The translations under genes were made by a program, and so were the position numbers. The notes beneath the pieces were generated by a model. The model saw only the letters and a list, made by a program, of their open reading frames with translations. It was not told the DNA's origin and searched no databases. From Candidatus Poribacteria bacterium (GTDB lineage: Bacteria > Poribacteria > WGA-4E > UBA9662), in NCBI GenBank assembly GCA_002729015.1, contig PBVO01000088.1, positions 1 to 36,541 of the forward strand: 36,541 nucleotides of DNA, in the 5' to 3' direction. Of this stretch, positions 8,575 through 14,768 are shown one piece after another (within the stretch, counting starts at the first letter, position 1; the number at the start of each line of letters is the position of its first letter).

Positions 8575-8844
8575 CTAACGAATGTGGGTGGGTATATGGA
8601 TACAGATTCTGTTTTGAACCGACCCCTTTAAAATCCCACAGGCATCTGCAATAAAGAAAACAACTATACACAAAAAGATTATACCCATAACCTGCCAAGC
8701 CTGTCGTTTTTGCTCTCGTTTTTCAGACTCTATTTCATTACCAAAACTGGCAATGTGGCCACAATTCGGTCAGGATTCGGCGTTTTTACTTATCTGCTTG
8801 TAACAAACTTTACACAATCGTAATAAATCGTTTCGGAATTCCAT
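8575..8844 (-). pseudogene. Zinc-ribbon membrane protein with in-frame UGA at a zinc cysteine
   Basis: The ATG (complement of 8842-8844) has an excellent Shine-Dalgarno (GGGAGG, seven bases away). The frame reads CKVCYKQISKNAES, then TGA (8770-8772), then PNCGHIASFGNE, a basic segment, a transmembrane helix (MGIIFLCIVVFFIADA) and a short tail to TAG at 8575. The intact relative at 9985-10236 has CRTCGQTLSKNVQQNCPHC, so the TGA stands exactly where the third zinc-binding cysteine (TGC or TGT) should be. The simplest reading is a nonsense mutation in a recent pseudogene. Selenocysteine is possible in principle but unlikely for a structural zinc ribbon. The rest of the frame is clean. Confidence 0.6.
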
Positions 8845-8900
8845 CACAAAGCCTCCCAAAATTAAAAGCTAATCTTTTTTGGACCTTCTAACCGTCTAAG

Positions 8901-9140
8901 TTAAGTCGAACAGTCAAAAATTGTATATGATTGACTTTTAATCAGTACATAGTAAGTTCGGGTGCCAGCTATATCTTCACCACAACCAGATGAACATAGA
9001 GCAGTAGCGGATCCACCATCATCAATTCCTTCACCCAGAGGATTCCTATAGCAACAACGTAATATAGGAAAAGACCTAACACAGAAATTCCCGTGATTAT
9101 TATTAAGCATAGTCTTTAAACCTTTTGTTTTCTTCGCCTA
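8901..9140 (-). pseudogene. Upstream copy of duplicated segment with broken cysteine-rich membrane ORF
   Basis: About 100 bp here (9030-9140) match 9563-9670 closely. On the minus strand one frame encodes a hydrophobic helix (IIITGISVLGLFLYYVVA) that is nearly the same in both copies. In this copy a small indel (CTATAGG against CGAGG) shifts the frame; on the other side the sequence reads RNPLGEGIDDGGSATALCSS, GCGEDIAG and on to a stop at 8901. The reconstructed ancestor would be one membrane helix plus a cysteine-containing tail. Conservation of the hydrophobic frame between copies suggests it was once translated. Confidence 0.4.
9030..9140. repeat. Direct repeat copy 1, flanking the AhpD-like gene
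   Basis: Shares with 9563-9670 the segments TTCACCCAGAG, AATATAGGAAAAGACC, CCGTGATTATTAT and AGTCTTTAAA in the same order and orientation. The two copies bracket the AhpD-like gene at 9196-9507. Confidence 0.65.
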
Positions 9141-9195
9141 AATCTTAGTAAGTGTCGTCAGGCATAAACGTCTAAGAGCAACTACTTTTTCTTAC

Positions 9196-9507
9196 TTACT
9201 GGGGAATTGGTGAGCAAATATCATTACATTCTTCGGTTTCTTCTTCGTCAATCATCTTGAATGCAGCACGGGCCGTAGCTGCTGTTACACCGCTGTTAAC
9301 AGCCGACGTAACAGCAATCAGTGCGTTTATTTCATCGTCTGTAAGACCTATACTTCGGGCTTTTTTAACGCGGTTACGAGTACAAATCTGACAACCACGA
9401 GTCATTGTCACAGCTAAACCGATTAGGTGCTTTTCTCTTTCACTTAAAAGTTCTGTGTTATGTGTTTGTTCGATGTGATCTAGAATTAACGTATTGTCAT
9501 AAGCCAT
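9196..9507 (-). CDS. AhpD / carboxymuconolactone decarboxylase family protein
   Basis: 103 residues. The ATG complementary to 9505-9507 has AGAGGAAG upstream and gives a compact all-helical protein. The CxxC of AhpD-like disulfide reductases is present (Cys39 and Cys42 in RGCQICTRNRV), after the LSEREKHLIGLAV helix typical of the family. The distal histidine of true AhpD (CxxCxxxH) is replaced by Asn, so peroxidase-linked activity is uncertain; many single-domain members act as thiol oxidoreductases or have no known role. The C-terminus (EEETEECNDICSPIPQ) adds two cysteines in an acidic tail, which is unusual. It lies alone between two direct repeats, on the same strand as small zinc-ribbon and membrane ORFs. 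Confidence 0.8.
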   Translation of the reverse strand: MAYDNTLILDHIEQTHNTELLSEREKHLIGLAVTMTRGCQICTRNRVKKARSIGLTDDEINALIAVTSAVNSGVTAATARAAFKMIDEEETEECNDICSPIPQ

Positions 9508-9562
9508 ACTATATCTTCCTCTTGTTATTTTTGATAATCTACGGACGATATTGAGTCGGGTT

Positions 9563-9670
9563 ACTACTACCTTCACCCAGAGTATTCCTCGCAACAACAC
9601 AATATAGGAAAAGACCCAACACACAAATCCCCGTGATTATTATCAAGTAGTCTTTAAATCTTTTATTTTT
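9563..9670. repeat. Direct repeat copy 2
   Basis: Second copy of the segment at 9030-9140, diverged by scattered substitutions and small indels. On the minus strand it encodes IIITGICVLGLFLYCVVARN and a short tail ending in TAG, starting (TTG) where the upstream ORF at 9643-9813 stops. A frameshift may have split one two-helix protein into these two parts. Confidence 0.6.
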
Positions 9671-9813
9671 CCCCAAAAGCTGTTAAAAAACATTTTAACA
9701 GTATGATTGAAGTGTCCTATAAGAATTAACAGTATGATGATAATACCAAAATAGAGATTTTGTAAATTAAATGGATTCTCAACTAATTCGCTCCATATAT
9801 CATGGCCTACCAT
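9643..9813 (-). CDS. Small membrane protein, 56 residues, possibly truncated by frameshift
   Basis: MVGHDIWSELVENPFNLQNL, then a hydrophobic helix FGIIIILLILIGHF and a basic C-terminus WGKIKDLKTT. The upstream AAAGGA is 11 bases away. Its stop overlaps a TTG from which a second hydrophobic helix (IIITGICVLGLFLYCVVA) is encoded in another frame, so the ancestral product may have had two membrane helices. The last codons lie in the direct repeat. No family recognised. Confidence 0.4.
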   Translation of the reverse strand: MVGHDIWSELVENPFNLQNLYFGIIIILLILIGHFNHTVKMFFNSFWGKIKDLKTT

Positions 9814-9829
9814 ATAGCTGATTAGTCCT

Positions 9830-9988
9830 TTATTGCAAGGGGAGAAAATTATTAATATTTATGTTCATCCGCCATTGAAATATTTTTTGTCCTGGCATAT
9901 TTGAAACTATGAGTATAGAAAGAAATAACAAAAATTGTATTGGCATAAATTCTGATATTCGACTCTCTCGAATGATTCCCGCCATCAT
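9830..9988 (-). CDS. Possible small membrane ORF overlapping the zinc-ribbon gene
   Basis: A 52-residue frame starting MMAGIIRESRISEFMPIQFL with one hydrophobic segment. Its ATG overlaps the stop of the zinc-ribbon gene by an ATGA junction, an arrangement common in translationally coupled genes, but the composition gives little further support and the C-terminus is Asn-rich. Could be chance. Confidence 0.3.
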   Translation of the reverse strand: MMAGIIRESRISEFMPIQFLLFLSILIVSNMPGQKIFQWRMNININNFLPLQ

Positions 9989-10236
9989 CTTTTTTGAGGA
10001 AAAAGAAAACGTAAAACAAAGAAGTGAAGTAAAAAAACTATAACTGCAATAAAAGCCCATAGGAAACAACCTACAATTCTGTCAAGTCGCTTCTGTTTTT
10101 TTTCTTCCTCCTCCAACATTTTTTCCTCATTTATTAGATGAGGGGTAGGTTCTTGACAATGAGGACAATTTTGTTGCACATTCTTACTAAGAGTTTGACC
10201 ACAAGTTCGACAATCATTAACCAAATTTAGGTTCAT
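9985..10236 (-). CDS. Zinc-ribbon protein with C-terminal membrane helix
   Basis: 83 residues with AAAGGA five bases before the ATG. Residues 9-27 (CRTCGQTLSKNVQQNCPHC) form a CxxC-x13-CxxC zinc ribbon, followed by an acidic/basic helix (EEKMLEEEEKKQKRLDR) and a single transmembrane segment (CFLWAFIAVIVFLLHFFVL). This layout matches small zinc-ribbon membrane proteins of unknown function found in many bacteria. The broken relative at 8575-8844 has the same order, so this is a small paralogous family here. Confidence 0.65.
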   Translation of the reverse strand: MNLNLVNDCRTCGQTLSKNVQQNCPHCQEPTPHLINEEKMLEEEEKKQKRLDRIVGCFLWAFIAVIVFLLHFFVLRFLFPQKR

Positions 10237-10607
10237 ATTATCCTTTAGTACTACCTAACGACTGGGTTTATATTGCCTTCAACCTGAAGACTCTCATAAA
10301 CACCGAAACTGTAAGGGGAAACATTTAATCATAATAAGATAGATAGATTTTGCACAAGTAATCAGCGATCGCTTTTCACAATCCAAGACAAATACATCAT
10401 AGGATGCAACAGTGCTACCGAATCATATAAATATAGTTTCAGCCGCTTCTTATCATATTCAATTCCTAGCCAAAGCGGAGAAGGCAAAAACAGTTTACCA
10501 CGGAAAGAACTGACTTTAGTACTGAGTTTCTGTTAAGCCCATCCAACCCCCAAACAGGCTACTAGCCATCTAGAAGTCAATATAGAGATTATTTGGATGG
10601 ACCAAAC

Positions 10608-10760
10608 TTAATTGGTTTCCAAAGGTGCCCCGACCATTGAAAAATCTTCGTCAACGAAACCGCCTGCCACTTGTGCCGATAAAGAAGAATATAATTCAAT
10701 ACCCTTGTATGGGCCAAAGTCAAAAAATTTATCCCCAATACCAAAAAGCCAGTGAAGCAT
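10608..10760 (-). CDS. Possible 50-residue hypothetical protein
   Basis: MLHWLFGIGDKFFDFGPYKG, then IELYSSLSAQVAGGFVDEDF and a short end. The pattern of hydrophobic and charged residues looks coding, but there is no convincing Shine-Dalgarno. A TAA lies five codons upstream in frame. It could be a complete small gene or a C-terminal relic. Confidence 0.35.
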   Translation of the reverse strand: MLHWLFGIGDKFFDFGPYKGIELYSSLSAQVAGGFVDEDFSMVGAPLETN

Positions 10761-10784
10761 AAAGAGACCAACTATTTAACTCTA

Positions 10785-10865
10785 CTACCTGAACCTCAGT
10801 TTTATGGCACAGAAAAAGACAAATAATACCAACAGAACACAAATAAAAGGCAAATATCTACTCAT
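10785..10865 (-). CDS. Possible 26-residue single-helix membrane peptide
   Basis: MSRYLPFICVLLVLFVFFCA then IKLRFR: basic, hydrophobic, basic, the layout of single-pass micropeptides. A strong Shine-Dalgarno (AAAGGTGG, six bases before the ATG) makes translation plausible. It precedes the ORF at 10608-10760 on the same strand. Toxin-like or complex-subunit roles are both conceivable; no homologue recognised. Confidence 0.4.
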   Translation of the reverse strand: MSRYLPFICVLLVLFVFFCAIKLRFR

Positions 10866-11051
10866 AAAAAACCACCTTTCTTTCTCTGATTATCTTGGTA
10901 AATCATGTGATTTCCATTTACAAAAAAGCACCCAGAGCAATATGGTGAATTTACAGGGTTTTTTCTGTTTTTTATACAAAACGACTTAAAGAAGTTGTAA
11001 CAAACCTGTAAAGATAGCAATATATTATTGCTCCACTAGACAATTACATGT

Positions 11052-11092
11052 AGTGCTTAGTTATTTTTATCCTTCTAACTAGGCACTTTCTA
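11052..11092 (+). terminator. Terminator-like hairpin of the GTGCCTAG family
   Basis: AGTGCTTAGTT (11052-11062) pairs with AACTAGGCACT (11077-11087), 11 bp with one G-U, 14-nt loop, followed by TTTCT. Same core as the hairpins at 4109, 4697 and 12310. Confidence 0.55.
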
Positions 11093-11112
11093 TTTAATAA
11101 TGAGGTCGTTGA

Positions 11113-11184
11113 ATGTTCAGTTTTGTGATTCTTTCGGTTCTAGTTTTTGGTATCACGTTTAGTTATATTAAAGTTGCTAAATAG
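11113..11184 (+). CDS. Possible 23-residue single-helix membrane peptide
   Basis: MFSFVILSVLVFGITFSYIK then VAK. GAGG lies eight bases before the ATG, and the ORF starts 25 bp after the hairpin at 11052-11087. An almost purely hydrophobic helix with a lysine end is the layout of type I toxin peptides and of tiny membrane-complex subunits. It may equally be chance; the good ribosome binding site is the main support. Confidence 0.4.
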   Translation: MFSFVILSVLVFGITFSYIKVAK

Positions 11185-11205
11185 GAAAAACCTGTTTTCT
11201 CAAAT

Positions 11206-11358
11206 TTACAGATAGTTCACTCTACACGAATATCAATATCTGGCAGGATTCCTACCACTATACATACTGTGTAAAAACCAGTTTTCACCGATTGGCATAC
11301 CGTCTAACTCTATTGATATTGGTAAATACCGAGAGCTGCCAATGAGTAGTGTCGTATA
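11206..11358 (-). pseudogene. Coding relic with in-frame TGA
   Basis: The minus strand reads YTTLLIGSSRYLPISIELDG, then MPIGENWFLHSMYSGRNPAR-Y, a TGA, then YSCRVNYL and TAA. No start codon is present, because a TAA precedes the frame. The residue pattern looks like protein but I cannot assign a family. Probably a gene fragment with a nonsense mutation. Confidence 0.3.
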
Positions 11359-11544
11359 TTAATCTGCTGATTGATCGGCTAAAAGAATCATTTTTCAAAA
11401 AAGGTTCATTGAGAGTTATGATGCTGAATTCATCAAAGAAAATATCTGGTTCGATATGGGGTTATTCAAAGGTTTATTTCCCTGCCGTTTTTGAAGAAAA
11501 AAACCTATAAAACCTCTGAATTGCTAGTTTTTTAAGGGGGGGAA

Positions 11545-11662
11545 ATGTTGAAAAAGATTTTTGTCAGTGTTTTACAATGACTGGGCTGAGAAGCGGTTAG
11601 TCTCTGGGATTCACCCCTTAGAAGCGGTCAAATCTATTAGTAGTTCACTGTTTGAAAACTAG
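11545..11662 (+). pseudogene. Frameshifted small gene
   Basis: A very strong Shine-Dalgarno-like GGGGGGG precedes ATG 11545 (MLKKIFVSVLQ, then TGA). The adjacent frame, open through this point, continues FYNDWAEKRLVSGIHPLEAV and KSISSSLFEN to TAG at 11660. Joining the two frames by a single-base shift gives a plausible soluble protein of about 38 residues. Family not recognised. Confidence 0.35.
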
Positions 11663-11674
11663 AATATCTGAGCT

Positions 11675-11953
11675 CTATTCGCTTTGACGATGGTTATCTT
11701 TCGGCCGAAGTGTGTTAAACCTATCAACTTCACTAATTAGTTGATTGTCTAACTTATTGCTACTATCAAGAATTTCATTTTCATCAATTCTTATCACCCA
11801 TTTATTGTTTTGCTTATAACAGTTGACCTTCTTTTCCCTGATTCTGGTTCTTACAGTTGTCTCAGAGACAGAAAAGACTTTTGCATATTCTTTAATGTTC
11901 AATCCCACAATAACACTATCAGTAAGTTGACCATCAGTTACTTGTATGTTCAT
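11675..11953 (-). CDS. Excisionase-like helix-turn-helix protein
   Basis: 92 residues from the ATG complementary to 11951-11953, which has GAGG seven bases upstream; a TTG two codons earlier is less likely. Residues of the type LNIKEYAKVFSVSETTVRTR then IREKKVNCYKQNNKWVIRI match the winged helix-turn-helix of the MerR/excisionase class (HTH_17), in which a short wing (NNKWVIRI) ends the domain. A short acidic helix and a polar tail follow. Such proteins usually act as DNA-binding accessory factors of mobile elements or as small regulators. No integrase or recombinase lies nearby, so this may be a survivor of a decayed element. Confidence 0.65.
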   Translation of the reverse strand: MNIQVTDGQLTDSVIVGLNIKEYAKVFSVSETTVRTRIREKKVNCYKQNNKWVIRIDENEILDSSNKLDNQLISEVDRFNTLRPKDNHRQSE

Positions 11954-12150
11954 AATCAAACCTCAACATATTCATCTGACAATCAAATACAACGCTATTG
12001 ATTGTCAAAAGATTCCTAAAAAACATCTTCGTATATTGACATTATTTTTTTAGGGTATGTGAAAAAATAATGAGTTAAGAGATAAATCAACTAAGGAAGA
12101 AAAACTGGGAATCATTATCCTGTTTTTCGTTCGGTATCTTATCTTAAGGG

Positions 12151-12350
12151 TTGAAAAACTGGGTAGATGAAGACCAAAACAACTACCCAGTACCCAGTTG
12201 CATAGGTAATCCGTATGCAACCCTGATTTGTACTTCTTCAATGTAGGTATAAATTCATAAAAACACGCCATTTGATCAGTTTACGGTTAAGAAATAGTCA
12301 AGGGGCGTAAAAAGTGCCTAGAAAAAGCAAGAAAACTAGGTACTTTTGCC
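12151..12350 (+). ncRNA. Structured intergenic element, copy B
   Basis: Best-formed copy. Hairpin 1: ACTGGGTAG (12158-12166) with CTACCCAGT (12183-12191), perfect, 16-nt loop. Hairpin 2: GTTGCATA (12197-12204) with TATGCAAC (12214-12221), 9-nt loop. Hairpin 3: AAAAGTGCCTAG (12310-12321) with CTAGGTACTTTT (12336-12347), 12 bp with one G-U, ending in T, which is terminator-like. Homologous to copy A along its length (shared TAAATTCATAAAAA and AAGAAATAGTCAAG). The ORF in hairpin 2 of copy A is closed after three codons here (ATG CAA CCC TGA), so RNA structure rather than peptide is the better-conserved feature. Confidence 0.5.
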
Positions 12351-12369
12351 TTAAGGGAGTAAAAAGGAT

Positions 12370-12540
12370 GTAGCTAGGTGGATGACAAGAGGAGTTGCGA
12401 TGATTGACCTAGCATATTTTATTAGTTGCATAGATAAGGAGTAAAATATGCAACGCCAATTTTCTACCTTTTGAATGAAAACCTATAACCACCAATCAAA
12501 ATCTTTTAATTAATTTATGGTTAAAAAACGATTAACAAGT
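12370..12540 (+). repeat. Structured intergenic element, copy C (tandem to B)
   Basis: Follows copy B directly. Hairpin 1 position: GCTAGGT (12373-12379) with ACCTAGC (12407-12413); both arms differ from A and B yet still pair. Hairpin 2: GTTGCATA (12425-12432) with TATGCAAC (12447-12454) is kept exactly, while the loop is longer and contains AAGGAG, a Shine-Dalgarno spaced correctly to the ATG in the 3' arm. That ORF reads MQRQFSTF and stops. Hairpin 3 is absent. A 38-codon ORF at 12517 (MVKKRLTSRRRKNQSGYVLA) has no ribosome binding site. Confidence 0.4.
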
Positions 12541-12669
12541 CGTCGAAGGAAGAATCAGTCAGGTTATGTTTTAGCTGTAACATCCAACATTATATCGAGT
12601 GGAGTTATTATCAAGTCATGGATTTTGGACTGAAGACCGTCGTTTTTTGTGGTTCGACTATACAATACA

Positions 12670-12729
12670 ATGTTTAGTCTCATGATAGTGTTGGGGATTC
12701 TGTTTTTGGTCTTGTTCTACCCTTCGTAG
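12670..12729 (+). CDS. Possible 19-residue membrane peptide upstream of a strong hairpin
   Basis: MFSLMIVLGILFLVLFYPS is one hydrophobic helix, similar in style to the 23-mer at 11113 (both begin MFS). There is no visible Shine-Dalgarno. A 15-bp perfect hairpin starts 30 bp after the stop. Alone this would be ignored; it is listed because of the recurring pattern of tiny hydrophobic ORFs beside hairpins. Confidence 0.3.
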   Translation: MFSLMIVLGILFLVLFYPS

Positions 12730-12758
12730 TATAACTTCCAAATCACCCTTGACAGAGG

Positions 12759-12795
12759 CAAGAACAAAACTGACTCAGATTCAGTTTTGTTCTTG
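12759..12795 (+). terminator. Perfect 15-bp hairpin
   Basis: CAAGAACAAAACTGA (12759-12773) and TCAGTTTTGTTCTTG (12781-12795) are exact inverted copies with a 7-nt loop. No long T run follows (GGGTTTGCTT), so termination would rely on stem strength. It could also be part of an untranslated RNA. Confidence 0.55.
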
Positions 12796-13161
12796 GGTTT
12801 GCTTAAAGGGTTGAATCAACCAATTACTTGTCGTTCCATCGTATGCCCGACGGACCTTCTCGAATCAAGTGATGTGTTAAATATATTTCCTTCCAGGATG
12901 TAGTTCATCTCTGTTGCGCAATCCTTGAACCAAGGCTTGCTAAAACTGATAAAACATATTACAAAAGTGTTTCACACAGAGAGGAAAATAAAAGTCTAAA
13001 TTGGCTACGCCACCAAACAACTAGTTGAATATTTATTAATCTTAACTCGAGCATAGCCAATTAGAACACGTGAGTAGGCCGTGGGACCTATGAACTAGAT
13101 GTTTTACAAATTTTAGTGAGGTATTCTTAGCATCTTATGCTTAGTTTGGTTTCACTATCGG
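12796..13161. other. Intergenic region downstream of the LamG pair
   Basis: No ORF that I can support. ATTGGCTA near 12999 and TAGCCAAT near 13055 form an 8-bp inverted repeat with a loop of about 47 nt, of doubtful meaning. The end of the minus-strand LamG operon lies at 13162; I see no clear T-tailed terminator for it here. Confidence 0.3.
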
Positions 13162-13944
13162 TTAATAGTTGTTAATCCTGAGACTACCCCAAATAGTAGT
13201 CAGTTTGTTTCCAGATTCTACGCTCCAGATTTTATCTAGACCTTCATCAATCAATGTCCGGACGTCTTTCTCTTCTAAAACGGTATCGAAAATGACAAAT
13301 TCGTCAATCTGTCCTTCATAGTCTCGACCACCTCCATCCCATGAACCAATTCGAGCTGGACCTAATGTAGCTGGCCCTACGGCCGTGTATTTGCCTTCAC
13401 TTTCTAATTTCCCATTGATATAAAACTTAACGTTTTTTTGAGGCGCACTATAAGCGATGGCAATGTGAACCCATTTGTCTTTATTTTTATCATCTATCCG
13501 GGTTTTTTCAGCCTTTACGTCTGTTGGTGTATTGGTATGAATAGACCAGCCAATTTCATTACCGGGGTATAGCTGGTGGTGGACTGCGCCTTTTTGCCAA
13601 CCATCAACATTAATCCAGACTCTCCAAGCACCGATTCGCCCCGTACACTTTGACCAATGGGCAACTGTGACTTCATCCATCTCAGGCAATTCTGGGGTAA
13701 CTACTCCGTCACCTTTACCTGACAGGCTAATCGCTTTACCAAATTTCCCGTCCACAAATTTCGGTTTTCCCATTATTTTTCCATTATGCCCATTCGTGCT
13801 CATATCTTTAAAATTTCCATCAAAAGACCAAGCGGCAACAGCAGAATCCTTCAATCCCTTAGCATAGGCAATATCGATAATTTCGGTTGACAGAAATACC
13901 AGATATAGAAACGAAACGAAGATAAAAATTAATCGATTAAACAT
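13162..13944 (-). CDS. Secreted LamG (concanavalin A-like) protein with WG-type C-terminal tail
   Basis: 260 residues from the ATG at 13944, which has GGAAG seven bases upstream (a TTG two codons earlier is unlikely). A signal peptide (MFNRLIFIFVSFLYLVFLST) is followed by a LamG/concanavalin A-like jelly roll covering about 35-235: AVAAWSFDGNFKDMSTNGHN, DEVTVAHWSKC, the WVHIAIAYSAPQKNVKFYIN strand pair, and GPARIGSWDGGGRDYEGQID, all hallmarks of LamG-type glycan-binding domains. The last 15 residues (NKLTTIWGSLRINNY) match the tails of three other secreted proteins in this window. It lies 35 bp behind its paralogue at 13980-14768 with its own ribosome binding site, so the two form a tandem-duplicate operon. 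Carbohydrate binding is inferred from the fold. Confidence 0.85.
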   Translation of the reverse strand: MFNRLIFIFVSFLYLVFLSTEIIDIAYAKGLKDSAVAAWSFDGNFKDMSTNGHNGKIMGKPKFVDGKFGKAISLSGKGDGVVTPELPEMDEVTVAHWSKCTGRIGAWRVWINVDGWQKGAVHHQLYPGNEIGWSIHTNTPTDVKAEKTRIDDKNKDKWVHIAIAYSAPQKNVKFYINGKLESEGKYTAVGPATLGPARIGSWDGGGRDYEGQIDEFVIFDTVLEEKDVRTLIDEGLDKIWSVESGNKLTTIWGSLRINNY

Positions 13945-13979
13945 AATCAAACTTCCTTTTCCTTATTTCGGAGATGATA

Positions 13980-14768
13980 CTAATAAGTTAATCGGATTTT
14001 AGCCCAAATAGATGTGGCCTTACCGCTGGCATTTACACTCGTATCACTACTTAGTAGTGTGGCTATACTGTTGGTGGCCAAAGATTTGATAACCGTTGGT
14101 CCTAGAGCTGTATTGAAAATTGCGAATTCATCCATTTCTCCTTCATAGTCTCGACCACCACCATCCCATGAGCCAATCCGAGCTGGACCTAATATAGCTG
14201 GACCAGCCTGTGTATATTTCCCTTCTTGGTTCAATTCACCATCGATATAGAACTTAACATTTTTTTGAAGTGCACTATAAACAATGGCAATATGATGCCA
14301 TTTCCCTTTCCTTTTATCATCGATCAGCAATTTAGCCTTTACGTCTGTTGGTGTATTGGTGTGAATAGACCAGCCAATTTCGTTGCTGGGGTATAGCTGG
14401 TGGTGGACTGCGCCTTTTTGCCAACCATCAACATTAATCCAGACCCTCCAGGCACCAAATCGACCTGTACACTTTGACCAATGGGAAACTGTAACTTCAT
14501 CCATCGCCTCTAATTTGGGAGTGATGACACCATCTCCCTTTCCCGAGAGAGCAATAGACTGGCCAAATTTCCCGGTGACAAATTTGGTTTTACCGAGTGA
14601 TTTTCCTTGGTGCCTATTACCGGAAATATCATTGAAATTCCCCTCAAATGGCCATGCAACGACAACGGAATCGTTCAAGTTTTTCACCTTAGCCCAGCTA
14701 AAAGATTGACAGTAAAAGACCAGTATACAAAGAAGAAAAAAAGTTGACAGCCTTGTTTTTGTTTGCAC
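13980..14768 (-). CDS. Secreted LamG protein, tandem paralogue, with WG-type C-terminal tail
   Basis: 262 residues, GTG start at 14768 with AAGGGG seven bases upstream. Signal peptide MQTKTRLSTFFLLCILVFYC to about SWA, then a LamG jelly roll closely similar to the downstream gene. The central part (GAWRVWINVDGWQKGAVHHQ) is identical between the two, and the DNA there differs at few positions, so duplication or gene conversion is recent. The ends differ more, in particular residues 225-248. The final GKATSIWAKIRLTY carries the shared C-terminal tail. First gene of the two-gene unit. Confidence 0.85.
   Translation of the reverse strand: MQTKTRLSTFFLLCILVFYCQSFSWAKVKNLNDSVVVAWPFEGNFNDISGNRHQGKSLGKTKFVTGKFGQSIALSGKGDGVITPKLEAMDEVTVSHWSKCTGRFGAWRVWINVDGWQKGAVHHQLYPSNEIGWSIHTNTPTDVKAKLLIDDKRKGKWHHIAIVYSALQKNVKFYIDGELNQEGKYTQAGPAILGPARIGSWDGGGRDYEGEMDEFAIFNTALGPTVIKSLATNSIATLLSSDTSVNASGKATSIWAKIRLTY

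Noticed and set aside
8901..9110. Cysteine-containing ORF as a ribosomally made peptide (RiPP) precursor
   Set aside because: No modification enzyme is nearby, and comparison with the second repeat copy shows that the conserved frame is a membrane helix shifted relative to this ORF.
10804..10989. 61-codon plus-strand ORF
   Set aside because: Asn/Lys/Thr-rich composition and no ribosome binding site; the opposite strand carries a short ORF with a good Shine-Dalgarno.
12050..12271. 73-codon minus-strand ORF at structured element B
   Set aside because: It runs antisense through the hairpins and is not kept in copies A or C.
4551..12540. Integron attC-like sites separating small ORF cassettes
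   Set aside because: The hairpin core GTTGCAT does not fit the attC GTTRRRY consensus, spacing is irregular, and no integron integrase is present.
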